Shown here: positions 25,155 through 34,588 of the stretch, in pieces
Layout of the letters: every line of letters begins with the position of its first letter
How positions within the stretch are numbered: position 1 is the first letter of the stretch
Origin: Stanieria sp. NIES-3757
GTDB taxonomy: Bacteria > Cyanobacteriota > Cyanobacteriia > Cyanobacteriales > Xenococcaceae
Reading direction: 5' to 3'
Length of the DNA: 64,000 nt
NCBI GenBank assembly: GCA_002355455.1
Contig: AP017375.1
Location: 930,001 to 994,000, forward strand
Program-made: the position numbers and the translations under genes
The notes under the pieces: generated by a model
Databases searched by the model: none
What the model was told of the DNA's origin: nothing
What the model saw: only the letters and a program-made list of their open reading frames with translations

Positions 25155-25355
25155 ATGCACTTCTTAGGATTGATTAAATTAAACTTCAACTTTTCTAATC
25201 CCAAAAATGATTTTTTGAGTGTTAGTGTTAGTGAACCAAGAGTCCAAAAAATCGATTTTACTCAACAACCAGAAGAAGCAAATTTAGCTAGATTAGAAGA
25301 AGCTTTATATGCTGATGACGACCAAGGAATTTGCAATCTAAGTTTGTATTGTTAA
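25155..25355 (+). CDS. Possible small protein, unknown function
   Basis: Open from ATG 25155 (66 residues) with GGGAAAG just upstream; an in-frame ATG at 25137 would add six residues. Sequence begins MHFLGLIKLNFNFS and ends with an acidic PEEANLARLEEALYADDD then CNLSLYC. The acidic, Leu-rich second half looks protein-like and the codons are like neighbouring genes, but I recognise no family. Tentative. Confidence 0.35.
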   Translation: MHFLGLIKLNFNFSNPKNDFLSVSVSEPRVQKIDFTQQPEEANLARLEEALYADDDQGICNLSLYC

Positions 25356-25463
25356 GAAACTAGTTGGTTAACTAAGTTTTGAGAAAATTTTTAAATAGCA
25401 ATTTTAAAATATTTTTTAATTTGGTTTTTAGTTGAACCAATAGTAAATAATCTAGCTAATTGA

Positions 25464-26171
25464 CTACGCACTACGAGGCATCAAGCGACGAAAAAGTCGG
25501 TAGCTTTGACGAACAAAATCTAAGATAAAGTAAGGCATCCGTACCGGAAGCCAAGAAAGAAAAGGCAAATATATTAAATAATAAGCTTTTTTCAAATCAT
25601 CCCATGCTCGACAAGGTTGTTCATTAAGAAAATCGGAGACATCTACAACTAATCCTCTGCCTTCGTGCATCATGACATTACGCCCATGAACATCGTGAGG
25701 GTACAAACCTAACCCTCGAATATATTTTAAAGCTTGGTTGATATCTTTGATGACTTGCGGCGGGATTTTTAGCCCACGATGCAAACAATCATAAAGAGTA
25801 ACTCCATATAATCGTTTCAAAACTAAAAAATCTTCTTCTGCATAGAAACATTTAGAAAAAGCTGGATGAGAACCTAGACGACGATAAACTTCTAATTCTT
25901 CTGCCCAACCCTTTCTTCCAGGTGCATAAATTTTGACTACGAGATCGACATAATTAGGATGATAAAATACTCCAGCATAATTTCCTGTTCCTAATAATTG
26001 CCAAGGTTGAGGAAGGTGATGAACTACAACAGGATTGTGAGGATCGACACTTTCTATTTTTAAATGGGGAAGTAATTCTTGATGAATGCTTTCGATTAGA
26101 GGCGTGATTTCCAATCCATTTTGACAAGATTGATCAGAAAAATTAGAAGAATTTTGTGATTTAGGCAACAT
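25464..26171 (-). CDS. Atypical protein-kinase-fold protein
   Basis: 235 residues. It has the kinase core: GTGNYAGVFY as glycine loop, VVKIYAPG with Lys 80, an N-terminal Glu helix, and a catalytic loop HDVHGRNVM (D160, N165) with a downstream Asp (D177) in VVDVSDF. The fold resembles small lipopolysaccharide-kinase-like or RIO-like enzymes more than PknB. A C-terminal hydrophobic segment (LIYLPFLSWLPVRMPYFIL) may sit on the membrane. Substrate unknown. Single gene; both neighbours are on the other strand or far away. Confidence 0.82.
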   Translation of the reverse strand: MLPKSQNSSNFSDQSCQNGLEITPLIESIHQELLPHLKIESVDPHNPVVVHHLPQPWQLLGTGNYAGVFYHPNYVDLVVKIYAPGRKGWAEELEVYRRLGSHPAFSKCFYAEEDFLVLKRLYGVTLYDCLHRGLKIPPQVIKDINQALKYIRGLGLYPHDVHGRNVMMHEGRGLVVDVSDFLNEQPCRAWDDLKKAYYLIYLPFLSWLPVRMPYFILDFVRQSYRLFRRLMPRSA

Positions 26172-26927
26172 TTGTAATTAATTTTAATTGTAGATAAAAT
26201 GATAACGTGGCAATGGTATTTTAAGAAAAATTCTGTATGCTAAATTTGGCATTAAAGATTAAGTTGTATAGTCACAAAAAGCTCCGACTGATCGATTAAA
26301 TAAAATCTTACAAGTGCCAGTAGCACCATTACTATTGTTATCGAAAAAGAAAACAGCTTCAACTTAATTTTTAACTCATAGTTTTTATTTTCAGCTATTT
26401 TTAACTGGCTGAATTATTTTCTGATGATTTTTTAGTCTAAACTCCAGTCATTTTAGAGAGAGTTTGAATTTGTGCGACCGTTTCGGTATAACTACTACTG
26501 TATTACAATACCTTTAGGAACGCTGAGTCTATTTATCTGAACCAAAAACTCTATCATTTGTCGATAGAGCAGCAGTATGTATTGGTTTTGGAACTGATGC
26601 TCAAAACTTCTGTCAATGCATGGTCTAATGACTCGGGCGATCGCGTAGTTCCGAAATTGAGGGAATTTCTCGCGGGGATAGTTCGCGAACCTACAGCAAA
26701 AATTTCCATTAAGGCACTACAAGTCAGTAGTTCAACCCTCGCAGAGAAATAAGCATTTATTAATAATGTGGCGGATTAAATCACTCCTCAAGATTGAGTT
26801 TTCTTGCTGAACTGGGGGGATTTAAAATCGCTTAGTAAAAATTAACTGCTCTAAGTGGCGTATTTCTTCCCTGACACAAACTTTTTGTCTGTGCCGAGTT
26901 TGTGCTAACAGAGGCAGAATGTGCTTA
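26172..26927. other. 756-bp gap without a convincing gene
   Basis: A TTG-started open stretch at 26558-26752 has no ribosome site and no protein-like pattern, so it is not called. There is HIP1-like sequence near 26637 and a short palindrome GTTCGCGAAC near 26681. Possibly decayed sequence. Confidence 0.55.
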
Positions 26928-27014
26928 CGGAGAGGGAGGGATTCGAACCCTCGAACGAGTCACCCCGTTACAGCATTTCCAGTGCTGCGCCTTCGACCAC
27001 TCGGCCACCTCTCC
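26928..27014 (-). tRNA. tRNA-Ser (anticodon GGA)
   Basis: On the minus strand: acceptor GGAGAGG at the 5' end pairs with CCTCTCC, with discriminator G. The anticodon stem CAGCA/TGCTG encloses CTGGAAA (anticodon GGA). A long variable arm (class II) and a GGTTCGAATCC T-loop are present. No encoded CCA. All invariant features of a bacterial tRNA-Ser are seen. Confidence 0.95.
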
Positions 27015-27253
27015 AGGTGTCGCGATTTATCATTATACATGGCAACGTAAGTTTTTCAAACTATTAATAAATTCTTTTTTGTTGATAGACTACACATGGC
27101 AGAGTTAAAGATAGGCAAAGTCGAAGCAAAAAAAGGGTTGTAGGAAAAACTTGGTGAGCTTCTTCAACTTGAAAAATCTTTGTTGTTACACAACGGAGTA
27201 TCTTTAACTCAAAGCTAAATTTCAACAATTAGAATCAAGCTTAAAATTAACTG

Positions 27254-27619
27254 ATGAAATCTCATAAAATTACCGTTCACTATCATCAACAAGGAAAAAT
27301 CTATACTGTAGAAGTTCCTGAAAACCAATATATTTTACAGACTGCGGAAAAACAGGGTGTAGAATTACCTTTTTCTTGTCGTAATGGTGCTTGTACAAGT
27401 TGCGCCGTCAGAATTATATCTGGAGAAATTGAACAACCTGAAGCAATGGGATTATCACCTAAATTAAAACAACAAGGCTATGCCTTATTGTGTGTAAGCT
27501 ATCCTCGTTCAGATTTAGTTGTAGAAACCCAGGATGAAGATGAAGTGTACGAACTTCAGTTTGGGCGTTATTTTGGTAAGGGAAAAGTTCGAGTTGGCTT
27601 ACCTTTGGATGAAGATTAA
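27254..27619 (+). CDS. Plant-type [2Fe-2S] ferredoxin with C-terminal extension
   Basis: 121 residues. Cluster motif FSCRNGACTSCAVR (Cys about 46, 51, 54) and the fourth Cys in LLCVSYPRSD near 84. A further 30-residue tail (EDEVYELQFGRYFGKGKVRV) follows, longer than in photosynthetic PetF. This shape recalls the extended ferredoxins of cyanobacteria and plants (FdC2-like). It may carry electrons to a specialised redox partner. The cluster-loop wording RNGACTS differs from the usual RAGACST. Confidence 0.88.
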   Translation: MKSHKITVHYHQQGKIYTVEVPENQYILQTAEKQGVELPFSCRNGACTSCAVRIISGEIEQPEAMGLSPKLKQQGYALLCVSYPRSDLVVETQDEDEVYELQFGRYFGKGKVRVGLPLDED

Positions 27620-27673
27620 ATAAGTTCAACTGTGATGCTTTTCTCCCACACAGAGGAGATAAATCTAGATTTT

Positions 27674-28195
27674 ATGAATTTTCTTAGGAAAATCTGTCTA
27701 ATTTGTTGTTGCTGTTTCTGGTTATGTAGCTGTCAAAATTCTGATTTACCTTCAACTATTAAGGCTAAAGTAAAACGGGTAGTAAGCGGACAAACTATCG
27801 AAGTATGGTTAAATCAAGCAGACCATTCTAGCTCAAAAGAAACAGTCAGAATCATTGGCATTAATGCCCCAGATTTACAGCAATCTCCTTGGGGAAAAGC
27901 AGCCCAACAGAAACTAGAACAATTAATTAGTCCAAAAGTTTCTACAATTCAATTGCAGCTTGAAAAACGCGATCGCTTTAATCGGTATTTAGCTCATATT
28001 TGGCATGATGGTACTTTAATTAGTGAACAATTAGTTAAAGAAGGATATGTTTTAGCTGATACTAATTATCCCAATCAATACAGTCAGCGTCTTTGGTACG
28101 CCCAAGAATATGCTCGTTTAATGGGTTATGGGATTTGGAATCCTCAACAACCGATGCGAGAATCTCCCGATCAATTTCGTTCTCAAAAAAAGTAA
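27674..28195 (+). CDS. Thermonuclease-like (SNase) lipoprotein
   Basis: 174 residues from ATG 27674. The N-terminus (MNFLRKICLICCCCFWLCSC) looks like a lipoprotein signal with Cys-rich lipobox, so membrane attachment is likely. The SNase fold is shown by KAKVKRVVSGQTIEVWL, then VRIIGINAPDLQQSPWGKAA, a RFNRYLAHIWHDG segment and LVKEGYVLADTNYP. SNase catalytic residues Arg and Glu are only partly recognisable, so activity is not certain. An upstream in-frame GTG (27632) would spoil the signal peptide. Followed by the IMPase gene after three bases. Confidence 0.82.
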   Translation: MNFLRKICLICCCCFWLCSCQNSDLPSTIKAKVKRVVSGQTIEVWLNQADHSSSKETVRIIGINAPDLQQSPWGKAAQQKLEQLISPKVSTIQLQLEKRDRFNRYLAHIWHDGTLISEQLVKEGYVLADTNYPNQYSQRLWYAQEYARLMGYGIWNPQQPMRESPDQFRSQKK

Positions 28196-28198
28196 ATC

Positions 28199-29032
28199 AT
28201 GAGCCAAAATTCCGTCGCACAATTACAAATTTTTTTAGATATTGCTACCGAAGCAGTTATGGCTGCTGGAGTCGTTTTACAAAATTATTGGGGTAAATTA
28301 GAACAGATTGAAGAAAAAGGTAAACCTGGAGATTTGGTTACCGAAGCTGATAAACAAGCAGAGAAAGCAATTATTCAAGTATTAAATCGTCATGTTCCTG
28401 AACATAGCATTTTGGCAGAAGAATCAGGAAAACTAGGCTCAATGGAAAGTGAATATCTTTGGGCGATCGATCCGTTGGATGGTACAACCAATTATGCTCA
28501 TGGTTATCCTGTGTCCGCCGTTTCGGTTGGGTTAATGATTGATGGTATTCCCCAAGTAGGAGCAGTATATAATCCTTTCCGTAATGAATTATTTCGTGCT
28601 GCTAAAGGTTTAGGTGCTAGTTGTAATCGTCGTCCAATTCGAGTTTCTCAAACTAAAGAATTAAGTAAAAGTCTCTTGGTAACTGGTTTTGCTTATGATC
28701 GCAGAGAAACAACGGATAATAATTATGCTGAGTTTTGTTATCTAACTCATCTCACTCAAGGTGTGCGTCGTAGTGGTTCTGCTTCTTTAGATTTAACTGA
28801 TGTTGCTTGTGGCAGATTAGATGGTTATTGGGAAAGAGGACTAAGTCCTTGGGATATTACCGCCGGAATTGTGATCGTTCAAGAGGCTGGCGGAAACATA
28901 ACTGCTTATGATGGTAGTGAAATTCAAGTGAATTCTGGGCGAATTTTGGCTACTAATGGTCAGATTCACCAAAGTTTGAGTCAAGCTCTTTTAGAAACTC
29001 CCTCTTTGGCAAGTTGGCAAGGTAAATCTTAA
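28199..29032 (+). CDS. suhB: Inositol-monophosphatase family protein
   Basis: 277 residues. Metal-dependent sugar/inositol phosphatase. Seen: motif 1 LAEESGK (Glu), the DPLDGTTNYAHGYPV signature with metal aspartates, and a second metal motif WDITAGIVIVQEAGG. Standard IMPase length and order. In cyanobacteria, members dephosphorylate inositol phosphate or histidinol phosphate, so suhB is an assignment by family only. Located three bases after the nuclease gene, so translated from the same mRNA. Confidence 0.93.
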   Translation: MSQNSVAQLQIFLDIATEAVMAAGVVLQNYWGKLEQIEEKGKPGDLVTEADKQAEKAIIQVLNRHVPEHSILAEESGKLGSMESEYLWAIDPLDGTTNYAHGYPVSAVSVGLMIDGIPQVGAVYNPFRNELFRAAKGLGASCNRRPIRVSQTKELSKSLLVTGFAYDRRETTDNNYAEFCYLTHLTQGVRRSGSASLDLTDVACGRLDGYWERGLSPWDITAGIVIVQEAGGNITAYDGSEIQVNSGRILATNGQIHQSLSQALLETPSLASWQGKS

Positions 29033-29488
29033 GATACAGGTAATGAGAGCTTGATCCAGCAAGTCCCATCGCTATAACTGATTGATTGTAGATAAACAGA
29101 ATTTATAGCAGTACAAAGAAAAATTAGGACATTACATTGATCGTAGGGGCGATCTCGCCAAAGGCTAGGCACAGAGTGGTCAGGCTTCGCCTGGGGCGTA
29201 CGCGGTCTCAGCGAAGCGGACGGGGCATACAAGGTTATTGTGTCCTAACCCTAGGACGTAGTGCTATAGTATCAGCTATTTGTTTGACATCTTTTTCTTG
29301 TCTTATATCGGCGACTATTTTAGGCAACAAGTTTGAGTTGATTCCTCACAAAAAATTAGTTTTACTTCCTAAGTAAGATCACTTATTTATCTTTTTCTGC
29401 TGGATTCTCAAAACTGAATATCTATCGAAATTAAGATTGAAACAAGGCTATTTATTTTAAAATATTGTATTGTGCCATAAAATCAATC
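29033..29488. other. 456-bp gap with repeat cluster
   Basis: From 29139 to about 29235 there are GTAGGGGCGAT, CAGGCTTCGCCTG, GGTCTCAGCGAAGC and similar palindromic modules also found near 15100, 20725, 24890, 38375 and 44760. No gene. AT-rich around it. Confidence 0.7.
29139..29235. repeat. Mosaic of dispersed palindromic repeats
   Basis: Contains GTAGGGGCGATC, CAGGCTTCGCCTG and GCGGTCTCAGCGAAGC. The CAGGCGAAGCCTG core also appears at 24897 and the CTCAGCGAAGCTGAG type at 44766. GC-rich compared with the flanks. Confidence 0.75.
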
Positions 29489-30640
29489 ATGACTAGACTT
29501 AGCAAGGATGCAACCCTTCTTCTTAAAGGTTTAATTATTGGTAAAGTATTAACACTCGTAGTAGTTGGTGGGTTTTTCTGGTGGTTTTGGTCGCGTTTGG
29601 GAAGAGAACAAAATTTTGTCGCTTCTAGAAATACACGTTCAGATAAGGCCTTTTCCAATCTCCCCTCCCAAACAATCACCCGAATTCCGATAGGTTCATT
29701 TAATTATGGTGGTAGTTCAGCATGGGCTCCAATTCGACAGACAATTGATTCTCAAATTCAAGCTACCTATCCCGAATTGCAATTGCGCTATGTAAATCCT
29801 GTTAATGCCAATCCTAGTTCAAGTTCGGGCATTCAAATGTTACTTAATGGAGAGTTGGACTTTGTTCAGTCAACGCGCCCTGTAACAACACAAGAGCAAA
29901 CTATTGCTCAACAGCAAGGCTTTTCTCTTCGGGCATATCCAGTTGCTATCGATGGAGTAGCCGTGGTAGTCAATCCATCTTTAAATCTAACGGGAGGTTT
30001 GACTGTCTCCCAACTCCAGCAAATTTTTACTGGCAAGATCACCAATTGGAGCGAAATAGGCGGAAATAATCTCTCAATTGTTCCTTTTGCTCTTCCTGTA
30101 CAAGATTCAGAAAGGGAGATTTTTACCGGGGAACACCGGTGGCAGCAGACTCCCGAGTTAAACTCGGGAGTACCTGCCACCTCATCTAACGAGTCACAAT
30201 CAACCTCATTAGGGCAAAATGTTCAATACATCAACTCCACTACTGAAGCTATTCGCAAGGTTAGTAAGACTCCAGGTGGAATTTATTTTGCTTCGGCAAA
30301 AACACTCATTCCTCAGTGTAGTGTTAAACCCTTAGGTTTAGGTTACAGTAGCGATCGCTTGATAGCTCCCTATCACGATCCTTTGATTTCACCACAACAA
30401 TGTCCTGATTCACGCAATCAAGTAAATATAGAAGTCTTTGAAAATAAGACTTATCCCCTAACACGGAAAATGTATGTAATTGTTAAAGAAGATGGAAGTA
30501 TGGCTGAGCAAGCAGGAGAAGCTTATGCAAAGCTTTTACAAACTGAAACTCTTCAAAATGCGATCGCGCAAGCTGGATTTGCTAGTTTAAATCAATCTAA
30601 AGAAGTTGCAGAAAAAAATTTAACTGAAGCTAGCCGGTAA
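29489..30640 (+). CDS. PstS-like phosphate-binding protein with N-terminal membrane anchor
   Basis: About 383 residues from ATG 29489. Residues near 18-35 form one membrane segment (VLTLVVVGGFFWWFW). The periplasmic-binding-protein core includes FNYGGSSAWAPIRQTIDSQI, the phosphate-loop-like STRPVTTQEQ and FTGKITNWSEIGGN, and a late GGIYFASAKTL. Family: phosphate ABC-transport substrate-binding (PstS-type), here membrane-anchored; no permease genes adjoin it. An in-frame palindromic repeat lies inside the coding sequence at 30138-30181. Possibly a phosphate sensor-like binding protein. Confidence 0.87.
   Translation: MTRLSKDATLLLKGLIIGKVLTLVVVGGFFWWFWSRLGREQNFVASRNTRSDKAFSNLPSQTITRIPIGSFNYGGSSAWAPIRQTIDSQIQATYPELQLRYVNPVNANPSSSSGIQMLLNGELDFVQSTRPVTTQEQTIAQQQGFSLRAYPVAIDGVAVVVNPSLNLTGGLTVSQLQQIFTGKITNWSEIGGNNLSIVPFALPVQDSEREIFTGEHRWQQTPELNSGVPATSSNESQSTSLGQNVQYINSTTEAIRKVSKTPGGIYFASAKTLIPQCSVKPLGLGYSSDRLIAPYHDPLISPQQCPDSRNQVNIEVFENKTYPLTRKMYVIVKEDGSMAEQAGEAYAKLLQTETLQNAIAQAGFASLNQSKEVAEKNLTEASR
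30138..30181 (+). repeat. In-frame nested palindrome inside the PstS-like gene
   Basis: GGTGGCAG (30138-30145) pairs with CTGCCACC (30174-30181), and inside it ACTCCCGAGTT (30149-30159) with AACTCGGGAGT (30161-30171). Together they make a large hairpin. It is in frame and encodes RWQQTPELNSGVPAT, in the region between two core blocks. The outer and inner arms are offset by one base. Confidence 0.9.
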
Positions 30641-30785
30641 TAAAAGAAATAGAGCCATAAATGTCAATCAAACTCACTTTTATTGCTTCGTAATTGTGAT
30701 TCTTTAACTATTTATTGTCTAGCAAAACTAATTATTTGCCGTAAGTAGATGACTAAAAAACAAGAATGTTTTCGATCATAATGAC

Positions 30786-31955
30786 ATGACAAAAAATCGT
30801 ATCAGGAATGAAACCCTAGTAGGCAAGTTACTTAATCGACGTTATTTAATTGTTAAACTTTGCACTTCTGGTGGCTTTGGAGAAACTTATTTAGCTGAAG
30901 ATGTCCAACACTCTGATAGTCCGATTTGCTTTGTCAAACGTTTCAAACCTAATACTAAAAATTTCCACCTAATCAAAGTAGCAAAATTGATGTTTGAAAG
31001 GGAAGCTGAAATTACTAGTAGTTTAGGTAATTACAAGTATATTCCTCGACTTTTAGCTTCTTTTGCCGAAAAAAATGAATTTTATTTAGTACAAGAGTTC
31101 ATTCAAGGACAGACTCTTTATTCAGAATTAGCAACAGGAGATTGTTGGGAAGAAAATCAGGTTATTCAATTACTACAAGAAGTTTTGCCAATTTTAGAAT
31201 TTATTCATTCTCATGGCATTATTCATCGTGATATTAAGCCTAGTAATTTTATTCGTCGTTGGGATGATTGTAAATTAGTCTTAATCGATTTTGGCGTAGC
31301 TAAATTGCTCAATAATGAACTCGAAGAAATAGATCGTTCTAAGGATACCAAAATTATAGTTGGTACTCCTGGTTATATGCCTAGTGAACAAGCAGAAGCC
31401 AATTCTTGTTTTAGCAGCGATATCTATGCGCTGGGAATAATTGCCATTGAAGCGCTGACGGGAACCGATACCTTAAATTTAAGTTTCGATCCTAAAACTC
31501 ATGAACTAAGTTGGGAGCATTTAGTATCTGTTAGTCCAGAATTAACTGCCATTATCAACCAAATGGTGCGTCAAAATTATCAACAACGCTATCAGTCTGC
31601 ATCGGAAGTTTTGAAGGCACTTGAGCAACATCCACTCAATCAGAAATTGAGATTACAATCTTCCTTATCAGAAAAACCAGTAAATTCCAAATCTCTTACT
31701 AATCCAGTTAGTTTAGTTAAATCTTTACGTAATAGCAATTCTTCAAAAAAAATTTTCTTGATCGGAATTGTGGTTAGCATTGCGACTACTTGGCCAATCG
31801 CCCTTGTAGTTTATTATTTTATTTGGCTATTAAATAGTACTTATCATGTTCCAAGTAATCCCTCTTCTCCTGCATCGCTCAATCAGGATTCTAGCTCAAA
31901 CAGACTAGATACAGTTAGTTTTTCTCAAGTGAGTTTTTCCCAAGTAGGGAAATAA
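30786..31955 (+). CDS. Ser/Thr protein kinase with C-terminal membrane helix
   Basis: 389 residues. Kinase domain about 18-285: SGGFGETYLAEDV glycine loop, K51 (FVKRFKP), catalytic loop IIHRDIKPSN (D149, N154), DFGVAKLL (168-175), VGTPGYMPSEQ. One predicted membrane helix lies near 323-345 (FLIGIVVSIATTWPIALVVY) and a short outside tail rich in Ser/Pro follows. Related in build to the kinase at 12060 but with a much shorter external part. ATG 30786 has no strong ribosome site; an ATG at 30782 is out of frame. Convergent with sufB. Confidence 0.9.
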   Translation: MTKNRIRNETLVGKLLNRRYLIVKLCTSGGFGETYLAEDVQHSDSPICFVKRFKPNTKNFHLIKVAKLMFEREAEITSSLGNYKYIPRLLASFAEKNEFYLVQEFIQGQTLYSELATGDCWEENQVIQLLQEVLPILEFIHSHGIIHRDIKPSNFIRRWDDCKLVLIDFGVAKLLNNELEEIDRSKDTKIIVGTPGYMPSEQAEANSCFSSDIYALGIIAIEALTGTDTLNLSFDPKTHELSWEHLVSVSPELTAIINQMVRQNYQQRYQSASEVLKALEQHPLNQKLRLQSSLSEKPVNSKSLTNPVSLVKSLRNSNSSKKIFLIGIVVSIATTWPIALVVYYFIWLLNSTYHVPSNPSSPASLNQDSSSNRLDTVSFSQVSFSQVGK

Positions 31956-32230
31956 TATGAAATGTTTATAAATGTTTGCTACGGTTGGAGCTTTTTTAAC
32001 TGTTAGCTAACACCTTAACTCAAATCAAACTATTGGTAGCATTCTTTTTACTATTTGAGATCAGATTATTTAAATTTAAGCAAGTTTGGTACTTTTCTTG
32101 ACGGAGATAGTTTAACCAGCGTTCAATCAAAATGATCTTGATGATTTACTGATTAAGTAGATTAGATTCTCGTCAAGTTAGTACCTTGCTTTAATAGCGA
32201 TCGCAATTTATTTGAACGAAGAGAAAGTTT

Positions 32231-33670
32231 TTAACCTACTGTACCTTCTAACTTCAGACTCAATAACTTATCTGCTTCTGCTGCAAATTCCATTGGTAAC
32301 TCATTCAAAACATCTTTACAGAAACCACTAACTAACATGGAAACTGCATCTTCTTCTGAGATACCACGTTGAGCAAAGTAAAATAGTTGTTCTTCGCCAA
32401 TTTTTGCTGTAGAAGCTTCATGTTCGACTCTGGCACTGTTGTTATCTACTTGGATATAAGGAAAAGTATTCGCTTCGGCGTTGTCTCCAATTAACATCGA
32501 GTCACATTGAGAATAGTTTCTTGCACCGTCTGCTTTTGGCCCAATTTTGACTAAACCACGATAGCTACCTTTTGATTCTCCAGCCGAAATACCTTTAGAA
32601 ATAATCGTACTACGGGTATTTTTGCCGATATGAATCATTTTTGTACCTGTATCCGCTTGTTGCTTGTTATTTGTCAGAGCGATGGAATAAAATTCCCCGA
32701 CGGAATTATCACCAACCAAAACACAACTAGGATACTTCCAAGTAATTGCCGAACCTGTTTCTACTTGAGTCCAAGAAATTTTAGAATTAATTCCCTTACA
32801 CAAACCGCGCTTGGTAACAAAGTTATAGATACCGCCTTTACCTTGTTCGTCGCCAGCAAACCAGTTTTGGACGGTAGAGTATTTAATCTCGGCGTTATCT
32901 AAAGCAACTAATTCTACTACCGCAGCATGAAGTTGGTTACTGTCGTACATCGGTGCAGTACAACCTTCTAGATAACTAACCGAAGCACCTTCTTCTGCAA
33001 CAATTAAAGTCCGTTCAAACTGTCCTGTTTCACCGTTGTTAATACGGAAATAAGTAGACAATTCCATTGGACATTTCACACCCTTGGGAATAAACACAAA
33101 CGAACCGTCGCTAAAAACAGCCGAATTAAGGGCAGCAAAATAATTGTCTGCTACAGGAACGACACTACCTAAATACTTTCGTACTAACTCAGGATGTTCT
33201 TGTAAAGCTTCAGAAATTGAACAGAAAATAACCCCTTCTTCAGCCAGCTTTTCTTTAAAGGTAGTAGCGATGGAAACACTATCAAAAATTGCATCTACGG
33301 CGACATTACTCAGTCTTTTTTGTTCTGAGAGAGGAAGACCAAGTTTTTCAAAAGTTTCGAGTAAAGCTGGATCGACTTCGTCGAGGCTATCGAGTTTGGC
33401 TTTCTTCTGTTTAGGCGCAGAGTAGTAAATGATATTTTGATAATCAATGGGAGGATAACCTACATGAGCCCAAGTTGGTTCAGTCATTTTTAGCCACTGG
33501 TGATATGCTTTGAGGCGAAACTCCAACATAAATTCTGGCTCGTTTTTCTTGGCTGAAATCAAGCGGATAATCTCTTCATTGAGTCCGCGAGGAATAGTAT
33601 CAGCCTCGATCTCAGTGATAAAGCCGTATTTATAAGGTTGATTGACTAAATTTTTGACTTGGGAACTCAT
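32231..33670 (-). CDS. sufB: Fe-S cluster assembly scaffold SufB
   Basis: SufB builds Fe-S clusters together with SufC and SufD. Seen: [17 protein letters not shown] at the start, [78 protein letters not shown] and [20 protein letters not shown]. The Met at 33670 matches the usual beginning; a TTG-linked upstream extension to 33712 is not supported. Full length (479 residues). The divergent sufR gene controls it through operators in the 236-base space between. sufC/D/S do not follow: the next gene is a kinase on the other strand. Confidence 0.97.
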   Translation of the reverse strand: MSSQVKNLVNQPYKYGFITEIEADTIPRGLNEEIIRLISAKKNEPEFMLEFRLKAYHQWLKMTEPTWAHVGYPPIDYQNIIYYSAPKQKKAKLDSLDEVDPALLETFEKLGLPLSEQKRLSNVAVDAIFDSVSIATTFKEKLAEEGVIFCSISEALQEHPELVRKYLGSVVPVADNYFAALNSAVFSDGSFVFIPKGVKCPMELSTYFRINNGETGQFERTLIVAEEGASVSYLEGCTAPMYDSNQLHAAVVELVALDNAEIKYSTVQNWFAGDEQGKGGIYNFVTKRGLCKGINSKISWTQVETGSAITWKYPSCVLVGDNSVGEFYSIALTNNKQQADTGTKMIHIGKNTRSTIISKGISAGESKGSYRGLVKIGPKADGARNYSQCDSMLIGDNAEANTFPYIQVDNNSARVEHEASTAKIGEEQLFYFAQRGISEEDAVSMLVSGFCKDVLNELPMEFAAEADKLLSLKLEGTVG

Positions 33671-33780
33671 AGCAGTGTTCTCGTGCAGATGGATGTTAAG
33701 TTTTTTGGGCAAGGATTAGCGGATGAGTTGAATTCAATGCTCTGTATTCACAATGGCTACTAACCCCAACTATATTTAAA

Positions 33781-33834
33781 CAATAAATTTGTTGTTTAAG
33801 TCTATTGTAGGTTACATTAACAACAAAGATGTTG
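33781..33834. promoter_or_regulatory. SufR operator pair between sufB and sufR
   Basis: CAAC-AAAGAT-GTTG (33821-33834) matches the known SufR site CAAC-N6-GTTG exactly. A second, imperfect copy, CAAT-AAATTT-GTTG, is at 33781-33794. Two sites in this divergent region are what is described for Synechocystis sufR-suf. SufR is expected to repress both genes when its Fe-S cluster is intact. Confidence 0.85.
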
Positions 33835-33906
33835 TCAAAGTCGCTAAAATTTTAAAATTTTTCTGTTTAATTTTTTTCTTTAACAACACCATCTAGAGAT
33901 AAGACG

Positions 33907-34545
33907 ATGACGACCACAGGGATACCGTCTACTAAGCAGAGTATTCTGCAACATTTACTCAAACAAGGTCAAGCCTCAGCACAACAGCTAGCCCAGGCTT
34001 TGAATATTAGTCCGCAAGCAACTCGCCGTCACCTCAATGAATTGGAAGTTGAGGGTTTAATCGAATACGAATCAGTCCAAACTGGAATGGGAAGACCACA
34101 ACATCTTTATCAACTAAGTCAACAAGGGCGATCGCTTTTTCCCCATCGTTACGGAGAGTTTGCTGTTTCTTTTTTGGATACTCTAGCGGAAACTGTAGGC
34201 AAAGAACAGGTTAGTAAGGTTCTGGAAAAGCAATGGCAAAGAAAAGCTGCTGAATATCGCGATCGCATTGGTAAGGGTTCTTTACATCAAAGAGTGGCTT
34301 CTCTGGTTGAATTACGTCAACAAGAAGGCTATATGGCAGAGTTACACATGATTCAAGGAGATAAACAGCAATTTATTTTGGCTGAACACAATTGTGCTAT
34401 TTCTGAAGTAGCTGAATCTTATCCTAGTATTTGTGGTCACGAATTAGAAATGTTTGGTGCAGTCTTGCCCGATTGTACTGTAGAACGTACTCACTGGATT
34501 AATAATGGTGAGCATCGTTGTGGGTATCTCATTAAAGTTAAATAA
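33907..34545 (+). CDS. sufR: SufR transcriptional repressor of suf genes
   Basis: 212 residues. DeoR/MarR-like winged helix near 15-70 (QASAQQLAQALNISPQATRR). The C-terminus carries four Cys spaced C-X12-C-X13-C-X14-C (HNCAIS.. SICGH.. PDCTV.. HRCGY), the exact Fe-S ligand pattern of SufR. It senses iron-sulphur/oxidative status and controls sufB divergently, with two operators in between. A carotenoid-desaturase-like gene lies 43 bases downstream. Confidence 0.95.
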   Translation: MTTTGIPSTKQSILQHLLKQGQASAQQLAQALNISPQATRRHLNELEVEGLIEYESVQTGMGRPQHLYQLSQQGRSLFPHRYGEFAVSFLDTLAETVGKEQVSKVLEKQWQRKAAEYRDRIGKGSLHQRVASLVELRQQEGYMAELHMIQGDKQQFILAEHNCAISEVAESYPSICGHELEMFGAVLPDCTVERTHWINNGEHRCGYLIKVK

Positions 34546-34588
34546 TAATAAAATTTGATACTCACAATTTTATAACTTACAAGGTAGG

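Noticed and set aside
26558-26752. TTG-started frame of 64 codons in the gap before tRNA-Ser
   Set aside because: No ribosome-binding site, no recognisable fold and unrelated codon pattern.
26902-27108. Open frame across the tRNA-Ser gene
   Set aside because: It reads through the tRNA sequence on the opposite strand; the tRNA explains it.
29137-29376. Frame of 79 codons with Arg/Gly-rich start
   Set aside because: It is mainly the dispersed palindromic repeat cluster; no conserved protein features.
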